Origin: Parasulfuritortus sp037439465
Lineage (GTDB): Bacteria; Pseudomonadota; Gammaproteobacteria; Burkholderiales; Thiobacillaceae
NCBI GenBank assembly: GCA_037439465.1
Contig: JBBIVX010000010.1
Coordinates: 1 to 64,000, forward strand
Length of the DNA stretch: 64,000 nucleotides
Direction of reading: 5' to 3'
The notes beneath the pieces were generated by a model. It ran no database searches. It worked only from the letters and a program-made list of their open reading frames with translations, and was not told the DNA's origin. Below, piece after piece: positions 53,779 to 61,452 of the stretch. The position numbers were made by a program, and so were the translations under genes. Within the stretch, counting starts at the first letter, position 1. Every line of letters starts with the position of its first letter.

Positions 53779-53836
53779 TTCGCTAGTATAGCCAGGGTCA
53801 CCCAACTCCCTTCACCCCAACAAAACAAGGCTCATC

Positions 53837-54844
53837 ATGTTCGATCTCTCCAGTTTTCCCCGTAAGCGCATGCGGCGCATGCGGCATGACGACTTCTCCC
53901 GCCGCCTGATGCGGGAAACCACGCTCGGCAGCGCCGATCTGATCCTGCCGGTATTCGTCCTTGACGGCCATGGCCGCGAGGAACAGGTAGCCTCCATGCC
54001 TGGCGTCCGCCGGCTCAGTCTGGACAGGCTGGAGGCTGTGGCGCAGGAGTGCCTGACGCTGGGCATTCCGGCCATGGCCTTGTTCCCGGTCATCGACGTG
54101 GCACTGAAAAGCGAGGGCGCCGAAGAGGCCTTCAACCCCGAAGGACTGGTTCCGCGCAGCGTGGCGGCGCTAAAGGCCCGCTTCCCCGAGCTGGGCATCA
54201 TCACCGACGTCGCCCTCGACCCTTACACCAGCCATGGCCAGGATGGGCTCATCGACCAGGCCGGCTACGTGCTCAACGACGAAACCATTGCCGTACTGAC
54301 CCGGCAGGCGGAATGTCACGCGGCGGCGGGCGCCGATGTGGTCGCGCCCTCGGACATGATGGACGGCCGCATACACGCGGTGCGCGAGGCGCTGGATGCC
54401 GCCGGCTTCATCCATACCCGCATACTGGCTTATTCCGCCAAGTATGCCTCCAGCTTTTATGGCCCCTTCCGCGATGCCGTCGGCTCCGCCGCGAATCTGG
54501 GCGGCGGCAACAAGTACACCTATCAAATGGACCCCGCCAACAGCGAGGAGGCCTATTGGGAGGTGGGGCTGGACCTCCAGGAAGGCGCCGACATGGTGAT
54601 GGTCAAGCCCGGCCTGCCATACCTGGATGTGGTGCGGAATATCAAACAGACCTTCAAGGCCCCCACCTTCGTCTACCAGGTGAGCGGCGAGTATGCCATG
54701 CTCAAGGCCGCCGCTCAGAACGGCTGGCTGAACGAACGCGCCTGCGTACTTGAAAGCCTGTTGGCTTTCAAGCGCGCCGGCGCCGATGCCGTGCTGACTT
54801 ACTATGCGCTGGAGGCGGCCCGCTGGCTGCGTGAGGGGCACTGA
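53837..54844 (+). CDS. hemB: Delta-aminolevulinic acid dehydratase (porphobilinogen synthase)
   Basis: A 335-residue enzyme condensing two 5-aminolevulinates to porphobilinogen. Schiff-base lysines are in YSAKYASSFYGPFRDA near 205 and MVKPGLPYLDVV near 256. The metal region reads DVALDPYTSHGQDG, with aspartates where zinc-type enzymes have a three-cysteine set. That indicates the Mg-dependent, Pseudomonas-like class. It works after hemL in tetrapyrrole synthesis. Confidence 0.95.
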   Translation: MFDLSSFPRKRMRRMRHDDFSRRLMRETTLGSADLILPVFVLDGHGREEQVASMPGVRRLSLDRLEAVAQECLTLGIPAMALFPVIDVALKSEGAEEAFNPEGLVPRSVAALKARFPELGIITDVALDPYTSHGQDGLIDQAGYVLNDETIAVLTRQAECHAAAGADVVAPSDMMDGRIHAVREALDAAGFIHTRILAYSAKYASSFYGPFRDAVGSAANLGGGNKYTYQMDPANSEEAYWEVGLDLQEGADMVMVKPGLPYLDVVRNIKQTFKAPTFVYQVSGEYAMLKAAAQNGWLNERACVLESLLAFKRAGADAVLTYYALEAARWLREGH

Positions 54845-54852
54845 GGCCGGGC

Positions 54853-55596
54853 TCAGCCCAGGAAGTGCTGGGCGGCCCGCCGTTCCCTTTCGAGGCGGAT
54901 GATGTAGCGCTGCAGCTCGGTTTCGATGCTGGGCGAGAGGCCCATGAACTGGCAGCCGGCCCGCCGCGAAACACCACCATTGGGCGTCGACTGCTCGTGG
55001 ATGGTGCAAATACGCAGGTTGACGATGTGCTTGCCGGCTTCCGGCAGGGCAAGCTGGCAGCCTTGGTAGACCTTGCCGACGCTGAGCGCACCTTCACGGT
55101 CGTAAGCGAGGACACTGACGCCACCGATGCTGATGTCGGCCACCGTGGTTTCAAGCCCGCCGTTCTCGGTGGGTATGAGGCAATGCATCGGATTCATCAG
55201 TGGTGTCGGCAGGCGATAGTATTCGCGGCGCTGGAAGCGCAGCAGCTCCGCCGGCATGGCCGACTTGAGCACAGGCTCGTCATAGAGGGTGGTGCGCGTC
55301 ATGGCCGACGTGGCGAACAAGACCCGCACCTGGTCATGCGCCGTGTTGAACGAGACCGTATGGCTGGAGAGCAAGGCGTCGTTGACCTTCTCGTCCGGTC
55401 CGTAGCCGAAATACAGGGCCCTTGCCTGTGTGTCCAGGCCGATCAACGTGGTCACCAGGAAATCACGGTTATTCTCGCTGTAGGCGGTAACCAGGGACTT
55501 CTTCTCCATCACCCCGCGGAGTATGCGTTCGATCTCGGCTGGATGACTGATTTTGTAGCGCTCGATCTCCTCCGGCGTATACATTTCAATCTTCAT
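54853..55596 (-). CDS. YcgR-like PilZ-domain protein
   Basis: A 247-residue cyclic-di-GMP receptor candidate. The N-terminal YcgR domain (about 15-110) precedes a PilZ domain whose ligand motifs are RFQRREYYRLPTP near 113 and DISIGGVSV near 142. Such proteins brake flagella or adjust pili and polysaccharide output. I chose MKIEMYTPEE at 55596, after GAGGAA; a Met two codons upstream is also possible. It starts ten bases after the stop of the preceding unknown gene. Confidence 0.85.
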   Translation of the reverse strand: MKIEMYTPEEIERYKISHPAEIERILRGVMEKKSLVTAYSENNRDFLVTTLIGLDTQARALYFGYGPDEKVNDALLSSHTVSFNTAHDQVRVLFATSAMTRTTLYDEPVLKSAMPAELLRFQRREYYRLPTPLMNPMHCLIPTENGGLETTVADISIGGVSVLAYDREGALSVGKVYQGCQLALPEAGKHIVNLRICTIHEQSTPNGGVSRRAGCQFMGLSPSIETELQRYIIRLERERRAAQHFLG

Positions 55597-55606
55597 CACC
55601 ATTTCC

Positions 55607-56248
55607 TCAATTGATGTTCGAGCCTGGGTGGGACGGTCCCAGTCCCGCTGCGCCCTGGGCACCCTGCTCTGGCGGCGGCGCTTCGATGAGCTGCCGCAAC
55701 TGCTCTGCATTGAGGCGGCGGCGCGCCTCGCCGGCGACGCGCGGCGCGCTTTGCACGGACTGCCGTGGCAGGATGCGCACGCTCACATCCGCCGGCTGGG
55801 CGTATATGATAAAAAACGAGCCGCTGCGCCGCTCTTCCGCTTTGAACTCGATGCCAAGATTGAGCAGGAACCGCTCGAATTCCTTACTAGAATCGGCATA
55901 GACCTCTATTTCAATCGGGGTGAAACGCGACGCCACCCCCTGCACCAAGCCCCCCGTCAGTACGGGATCAAAACGCGCCAGGGTGCGCATCACCGCCAGC
56001 GCCTGCTGGCGCATCGCCGCGAGGTCAAGCTCATGTGTCTCGGGCTCGAACAGGTTTTGGTACGCCTTGAGGGCCTGATCCACCTCCTCGTTGCTGGGAA
56101 GCCCGCCGCTGGCTGGCAGCCCCAGCTGCCGGGCGGCCTTGCCCTTCGCCAGTGCATGATCGCGGATACCGTGTTCCGCCATCAGCCGGGCGGCGGTCTG
56201 CGCGATGCGGGTGCGCTGCTGGAGCTGTTTCGGGTTATCCCGGGGCAT
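55607..56248 (-). CDS. Conserved protein of unknown function (nucleotidyltransferase-like)
   Basis: A 213-residue protein. Its helical N-terminus (RTRIAQTAARLMAEHGIRDHALAKGKAARQLGL region) and middle part (LARFDPVLTGGLVQGVASRFTPIEIEVYAD) resemble a betaproteobacterial family with a nucleotidyltransferase-like fold, sometimes mislabelled as a Mur ligase. The GG...D/E pattern of an active nucleotidyltransferase is only partly kept (GGLVQG, EIEVYAD). The ATG at 56248 overlaps the end of ponA by 14 bases. Function unknown. Confidence 0.7.
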   Translation of the reverse strand: MPRDNPKQLQQRTRIAQTAARLMAEHGIRDHALAKGKAARQLGLPASGGLPSNEEVDQALKAYQNLFEPETHELDLAAMRQQALAVMRTLARFDPVLTGGLVQGVASRFTPIEIEVYADSSKEFERFLLNLGIEFKAEERRSGSFFIIYAQPADVSVRILPRQSVQSAPRVAGEARRRLNAEQLRQLIEAPPPEQGAQGAAGLGPSHPGSNIN

Positions 56249-58520
56249 TGAGAATGTTCCCTTCCGGCCAGATGGCATTGCCCTCCGGGGCAAATTCCTG
56301 CATGAAATATTCGGTCTGACCCCCTTCCTTGACCAAGGCGCCGGTCTTGGGGTCGACCTGTAGTTGCAGCACACCCTCGGGCACGGCATAGCCGGCCTGC
56401 GGCTGGCCTCGCAATGCCGTCGCCATGTAACGCATCCAGATGGGCAAGGCCGTGGTGCCGCCGGTCTCGCGCCCACCCATGGGCCGAGGTTGATCGTACC
56501 CCACCCAGGCGACCGCCACGCGCTTGCCGTTATATCCCGCGAACCAGGCATCGCGATGGTCGTTGGTCGTCCCCGTCTTGCCAGCCAGATCGCCCCGGCC
56601 AAGGCGGGCCACGGCGGCAGCCGTGCCCTTGCGCGTCACATCCTGCATGAGGCTGGTCATGATGAAGGCGTTGCGGACATCGAGCACCCGCTCCGCCGGC
56701 GCCGGCGAGTGGGTTTCCAGCACCCGGCCGTCCTTGTCGGTGATCCGCGTCAGGTAATACGGCTTCGGCAGCAGGCCGCCGCTGGCGAAAACCGAGTAAG
56801 CGGCGGCCATCTGCAGCGGCGTCACCTCGCCCGCCCCCAACGCCATCGTCAGATACGGCGGCACCTTCTCGGGCGTGAAACCGAAGCGCAAGACATGGGC
56901 TTGCGCGAAGTCCGCCCCCGTGGCCTGGATGACGCGAATCGAGACCAGATTCTTGGATTTGGTCAGGGCCGTGCGCAGGGTGATGGGGCCATCCATCACG
57001 CCATCGAAATTACTCGGCTCCCAGACCACTCCGCCAGTCGCGGCCGGATCGATGCTGATCGGCGCATCATCGAAGAGGGTGGCGGGGGTGATGCCACGCT
57101 CCAGGGCGGCGGAATAAACGAAGGGTTTGAATGAGGAGCCGGGCTGGCGCCAGGCCTGGGTCACATGGTTGAACTGGTTGCTGGCGAAGTCAACGCCACC
57201 AACCAGGGCACGAATCGCCCCATCTTCGGGGGAAACAGCCACCAGTGCGGCCTCGACCTCTGGCAAGTAGGTCAATTGCCAGGGCTGCCCCGGCCCCAGG
57301 CGCACCACACGGACGACTGACCCCGGCTTCAGACGACGGTTTGGCGCCGCCTTGTCTGATAGCGCCGGCTGCGCGAACTTGACTTCACCGGCACCCAGTT
57401 CGACCTCCTCACCGCCGCGCAGCCGGGCCCGCAGCCGGGTTTTTTCCACCGCCAGGATGACTGCGGGCAGCAACCCGTCCACCTCCTCCCTGGACAACGC
57501 CTCCTCCAGCGCGGCTTCCCGCTCTGCCTCGTCCGCCGGCAGGTTGAGCTGCGCCTCCGGGCCTATATAGCCATGCCGGCGGTTGAATTCGACCACGCCG
57601 GCCCGCACCGCCTCCTCGGCGGCCCGCTGCTCCGCCAGGCGGAGGGTGGTGTAGACCTTCATGCCGCTGACGTAGATTTGCTCGCCATACTTTTGATAAA
57701 CGTATTGGCGGACCATTTCGGCCATGTGCCCGGCCGCCGCTTCATAACCCTGTGCGCCCCGCCGGATCGACAACCGGCGCGCCTTGGCACGGTTGTAATC
57801 GTCCTCCGAGATGAACTTCAATTCACGCATACGCCGCAGCACATAAAGCTGCCGCGCCTTGGCACGGCTTGGGTTGGCCACCGGGTTGTAAGCGGAAGGG
57901 GCCTTGGGCAGCCCGGCCAGCATGGCAGCCTCCGCCAGATCGATCTTTTCGATGGGCTTGCCAAAATAGGCGCGGGCAGCGGCGGCAAACCCATAGGCAC
58001 GCTGCCCCAGGTAGATCTGGTTGAGGTAGAGTTCGAAAATTTCGTCCTTGGACAGGGCGTGCTCGATCTTGATCGCCAGCAAGGCCTCATTCAATTTCCG
58101 CCGCAAGGTTTTCTCCGCGCTCAGGAAAAAATTGCGGGCCACCTGCATGGTGATGGTGGAGGCCCCCTCCTTGACCCCGAACGACAGCACATTGGCCAGC
58201 GCCGCCCGCAGGATGCCCAGGGTATCGACCCCGCCGTGGCGGTAGAAGCGTTCATCCTCCGCCGCCAGGATGGCCTGCCGCAAGACCGGCGGCGTCTCTT
58301 CTAGGCGTACGACCTGGCGCTTTTCTTCGCCGAACTCGGCCAGTAGACCCCCATCCTCCGCGTACACCCTCAGCGGCATCTTGGGACGATAATCCGTCAG
58401 CGCTTCCAGGCTCGGCAGGGACGGATAGATAACCAGCGCGGCGACGCCCACCACCGCCAGTCCGGCCAGGAGGACCCCCAGTCCACTCCACAACGCGAAG
58501 GTCCACCAGCGATTTACCAT
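56235..58520 (-). CDS. Penicillin-binding protein 1A
   Basis: A 761-residue bifunctional peptidoglycan synthase anchored by one N-terminal helix (SGLGVLLAGLAVVGVAALV). The glycosyltransferase domain has AAEDERFYRHGGVD near 92 and KEGASTITMQVARN. The transpeptidase has SSFKPF (catalytic Ser), SKN and KTGTT. An OB-like insert of about 100 residues separates the two domains, as in PBP1A. The gene is divergent from pilM, the standard ponA-pilMNOPQ arrangement of beta- and gammaproteobacteria. Confidence 0.94.
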   Translation of the reverse strand: MVNRWWTFALWSGLGVLLAGLAVVGVAALVIYPSLPSLEALTDYRPKMPLRVYAEDGGLLAEFGEEKRQVVRLEETPPVLRQAILAAEDERFYRHGGVDTLGILRAALANVLSFGVKEGASTITMQVARNFFLSAEKTLRRKLNEALLAIKIEHALSKDEIFELYLNQIYLGQRAYGFAAAARAYFGKPIEKIDLAEAAMLAGLPKAPSAYNPVANPSRAKARQLYVLRRMRELKFISEDDYNRAKARRLSIRRGAQGYEAAAGHMAEMVRQYVYQKYGEQIYVSGMKVYTTLRLAEQRAAEEAVRAGVVEFNRRHGYIGPEAQLNLPADEAEREAALEEALSREEVDGLLPAVILAVEKTRLRARLRGGEEVELGAGEVKFAQPALSDKAAPNRRLKPGSVVRVVRLGPGQPWQLTYLPEVEAALVAVSPEDGAIRALVGGVDFASNQFNHVTQAWRQPGSSFKPFVYSAALERGITPATLFDDAPISIDPAATGGVVWEPSNFDGVMDGPITLRTALTKSKNLVSIRVIQATGADFAQAHVLRFGFTPEKVPPYLTMALGAGEVTPLQMAAAYSVFASGGLLPKPYYLTRITDKDGRVLETHSPAPAERVLDVRNAFIMTSLMQDVTRKGTAAAVARLGRGDLAGKTGTTNDHRDAWFAGYNGKRVAVAWVGYDQPRPMGGRETGGTTALPIWMRYMATALRGQPQAGYAVPEGVLQLQVDPKTGALVKEGGQTEYFMQEFAPEGNAIWPEGNILNAPG

Positions 58521-58608
58521 GGGAGCGTTTTCCCGATAAGATGCGTCATGTTTGGCCGGATGCGTGCCGGGCCGGCTCGAAATAAAGGTTGCAAAGCGAA
58601 AATAGTTG

Positions 58609-58637
58609 TTGCTAGGATTTACAGAAGACTCTTAAAT
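58609..58637 (+). promoter_or_regulatory. Candidate pilMNOPQ promoter
   Basis: TTGCTA (58609-58614), 17 bases, then TTAAAT (58632-58637), each four of six to consensus, about 35 bases before pilM. An overlapping alternative is TTGCAA with TAGGAT further upstream. Confidence 0.4.
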
Positions 58638-58671
58638 AAGCGCGCTAACCGAGCTATAGGAAAGGGAAATT

Positions 58672-59745
58672 TTGCGTTTCGGGTTATTCAACAGCAGTCC
58701 CAGGCCGCTGATTGGCGTCGATATTAGCGCATCGGCGGTAAAAATGCTTGAGCTCGGCGGCGGCGACGGCACCTATCGGGTGGAGCGCTATGCCATCTCC
58801 CACCTGCCGCGCGAGGCCGTGGTGGACGGTAACATCGCCAAGCCCGAGGTCATCGAGAAGGCCATGCGCGAGTGCTGGCTGTCCCTCGGTACGCGCACCC
58901 GCGACGTCGCTCTGGCGCTGCCCGCCTCGGCCGCCACCGCGAAAAAGCTCATCCTGCCGAAGGACGCCAATGAGGCGGACATCGAAACGCAGGCTATCTC
59001 CGAGGCAAACCAGATCGTACCTTTCCCCATGGACGAGGTCGCACTCGATTTCCAGGTGCTGGAAACATCGGCGCGCAGCCCGAATGACAACGACGTGCTG
59101 GTCGTCATCACCCGCAAGGACCGGGTCGAGGAGCGAGTCGCCGTGGCCGAGTCGGCCGGACTCAAGACCGTCATCATGGACGTGGACACCTACGCTGCCC
59201 TGCGCGCCTATGAGCAGGTCGCCTCCCAGTTGTCCAATGGAGGTCGGGGCGAGACGGTCGCCATCGTCGATATCGGCGCGACCACGACGCATGTCAACAT
59301 CCTGCACGACAACCAACCCATCTATCAGCGCGAGCACCCCTTCGGCGGCCAGCTGCTCACGCAGGAGATCAGCCGTCGCTATGGTCTGCCTGTCGAGGAG
59401 GCCGAGGACGCCAAGTGCAAGGGGCTGTTGCCCGACAGCTTCGAATCCGAAATACTGCGCCCCTTCCTTGATTCGGCCTCACTGGAAATCAGTCGCGCCC
59501 TGCAATTGTTCTTCGCCTCCTCCGCGCAGCAACAGGTGAACCACATCCTGCTGGCGGGGGGCTGTTCCTCGGTACCCGGACTCGATGAAGTCGTTCACGG
59601 CAAGACCCAGACCAGTACGCTCATTGCCAATCCTTTCGCTAAAATGGCCCTCTCCAACCACGTCAAGACACGGCAGTTGGCCAATGACGCGCCTGCCCTG
59701 TTCGTGGCTTGCGGCCTTGCCCTGCGGAGGTTCGACCGAGCATGA
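58672..59745 (+). CDS. pilM: Type IV pilus inner-membrane complex protein PilM
   Basis: A 357-residue actin-like cytoplasmic protein of the pilus alignment complex. Nucleotide-binding motifs are IGVDISASAVKMLEL near 15 and VAIVDIGATTTHVNIL near 198. The start is a TTG after AAAGGGAAA. The stop overlaps pilN as ATGA. It binds the N-terminus of PilN. Confidence 0.94.
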   Translation: MRFGLFNSSPRPLIGVDISASAVKMLELGGGDGTYRVERYAISHLPREAVVDGNIAKPEVIEKAMRECWLSLGTRTRDVALALPASAATAKKLILPKDANEADIETQAISEANQIVPFPMDEVALDFQVLETSARSPNDNDVLVVITRKDRVEERVAVAESAGLKTVIMDVDTYAALRAYEQVASQLSNGGRGETVAIVDIGATTTHVNILHDNQPIYQREHPFGGQLLTQEISRRYGLPVEEAEDAKCKGLLPDSFESEILRPFLDSASLEISRALQLFFASSAQQQVNHILLAGGCSSVPGLDEVVHGKTQTSTLIANPFAKMALSNHVKTRQLANDAPALFVACGLALRRFDRA

Positions 59746-60335
59746 CCGCCATCCGCATCAACCTGCTTCCGCACCGCGAATTGTTGCGCGCCGCGCAACA
59801 AAAGACGCTGATCGCGCTGGCCGCCATTGCGGCCATTGCCGCCTTGCTGATCGTGGTGGCCGGCCACTTCGTCATCAGCGGCATGCAAGACAGCCAGGAA
59901 GGTCGCAACGCCTTTCTCAAGGGCGAAATCACCCGGCTTGATCTCAAGATCAAGGAAATCGCCCAATTGAAGGAAAAGACCAATGCCTTGCTGGCGCGCA
60001 AGCAGGTGGTGGAAACCCTGCAAGTCAACAGGGCGGAAGTCGTCCATTTGTTTGACGAGCTCGCCCGGCAATTGCCGGAAGGCATCTATTTGAAGAGCTT
60101 CAAACAAGCCGGCTACAAGCTGAACTTGCAGGGCTATGCCCAGTCTAGCGCCCGCGTCTCGGCCCTGATGCGCAACGTGGAGACGTCGGAGTGGATGGAC
60201 GCGCCCAAATTGATCGAGGTGCATTCGTCGAACTTGAACAACCTCCGGGTCCATGAATTCATCCTGGAAGCGACTCAGACCGTTCCCAACGCCGCCCCTG
60301 CGGCAGGCGAGCCCAAGAAACCGGGTAAACCATGA
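59742..60335 (+). CDS. pilN: Type IV pilus assembly protein PilN
   Basis: A 197-residue bitopic inner-membrane protein. The N-terminal INLLPHRE is the conserved PilM-binding motif, one membrane helix follows (ALAAIAAIAALLIVVAGHFVI), then a coiled coil and periplasmic domain. It overlaps pilM and pilO by four bases each. Confidence 0.93.
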   Translation: MTAIRINLLPHRELLRAAQQKTLIALAAIAAIAALLIVVAGHFVISGMQDSQEGRNAFLKGEITRLDLKIKEIAQLKEKTNALLARKQVVETLQVNRAEVVHLFDELARQLPEGIYLKSFKQAGYKLNLQGYAQSSARVSALMRNVETSEWMDAPKLIEVHSSNLNNLRVHEFILEATQTVPNAAPAAGEPKKPGKP

Positions 60336-60946
60336 ACCTCGCCGACCTCAACAATCTCGACCTCAAGAACCTGGCGCAGGCGCCCCTGGCACTCAAGGCC
60401 GTCGCTTTGGCCTTCATCTTCCTGGTTATACTGGGGATCGGTTATTACATGGACTGGTCGCCGGGCCTGGATGAACTGAATAAGTCCAGGGGGGTAGAGA
60501 AGGAGCTCCGTGACACCTACACGCTCAAGAAGCGTCAAGCCATCCATTACGAGGCCTACAAACAACGGCTCACCGACACGGAAAAAGCGCTGACCGCCCT
60601 GTTGCGTCAGCTTCCCAATAAATCGGAGATGGACGACCTGCTGTCGGACATCAATCAGGCGGGCATCGGCCGCGGTCTTGAGTTCGACCTCTTCCGCCCC
60701 GGCAACGAAAACAGCGAGGAGTTTTACGCCATCTTGCCGGTGACCATCAAGGTGAACGGCGGCTACCACGATCTGGGGCATTTCGTCAGTGACGTCTCCA
60801 AACTGCCGCGCATCGTGACCATCCATGACATTGCCCTGACGCCGGCGAAAAATGGACGCCTGACAATGGATGCCGTGGTACGCACCTATCGTTACCTGGA
60901 TGAGAACGAGATCGCCTCGAAAAAGGCCGCGGCGAAGAAGAAATGA
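60332..60946 (+). CDS. pilO: Type IV pilus assembly protein PilO
   Basis: A 204-residue bitopic protein with one membrane helix near 20-40 (AVALAFIFLVILGIGYYM), a coiled coil and a ferredoxin-like periplasmic domain (VKVNGGYHDLGHFVSDVSKLPRI region). It dimerises with PilN and binds PilP. ATGA overlaps on both sides. Confidence 0.93.
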   Translation: MNLADLNNLDLKNLAQAPLALKAVALAFIFLVILGIGYYMDWSPGLDELNKSRGVEKELRDTYTLKKRQAIHYEAYKQRLTDTEKALTALLRQLPNKSEMDDLLSDINQAGIGRGLEFDLFRPGNENSEEFYAILPVTIKVNGGYHDLGHFVSDVSKLPRIVTIHDIALTPAKNGRLTMDAVVRTYRYLDENEIASKKAAAKKK

Positions 60947-61452
60947 AACCATTCCGGCTACTCCCACTCTGTCTCACGCTGACGCTGTCCGGTTGTTTCG
61001 GCGATCCCTACGATGACTTGCGCACCTTCATGGATACCGCCGGCAAGGATGGGCAGAGCAAGCTCGAACCGTTGCCGCAGGTCAAACCGGTTGCTGCCTT
61101 CGAATACCAGCAAGGCGACCTTACCGATCCCTTCATGCCACGCAACCTCCGCCCCACCACCGGCAAGGGGGGGCTGCAACCCGACCTCACCCGCCCGCGG
61201 CAGCCGCTGGAGGAATTCCCTCTCGACGCCCTGCGCCTGGTCGGCTCCATCAACAAGCCAGGCAAGCCCCTGCGCGCGGTCGTCAAGGATCCAAAGGGCG
61301 CGCTTTATTCCGTAGGAATAGGCAGCCGCATCGGCCAGAATTTTGGTGTGATCACCAGAATCAACGCCAGCGGCCTGGAAATCAAGGAACTGACGCAGGA
61401 TGGTTCGGGTGAGTGGATCGAATCCAAGGCCGTTATGACCTTGGCGGAATAA
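60943..61452 (+). CDS. pilP: Type IV pilus lipoprotein PilP
   Basis: A 169-residue inner-membrane lipoprotein with lipobox LSGC near residue 18. The C-terminal beta-sandwich (LRLVGSINKPGKPLRAVVKD, SVGIGSRIGQNFGVI) links the PilNO complex to the secretin PilQ. The stop TAA is followed directly by the pilQ ATG. Confidence 0.94.
   Translation: MKPFRLLPLCLTLTLSGCFGDPYDDLRTFMDTAGKDGQSKLEPLPQVKPVAAFEYQQGDLTDPFMPRNLRPTTGKGGLQPDLTRPRQPLEEFPLDALRLVGSINKPGKPLRAVVKDPKGALYSVGIGSRIGQNFGVITRINASGLEIKELTQDGSGEWIESKAVMTLAE

Noticed and set aside
53625..53790. 6S RNA as identity of the predicted small RNA.
   Set aside because: 6S RNA has one long closing stem with a central bubble; here there are separate short hairpins in series.
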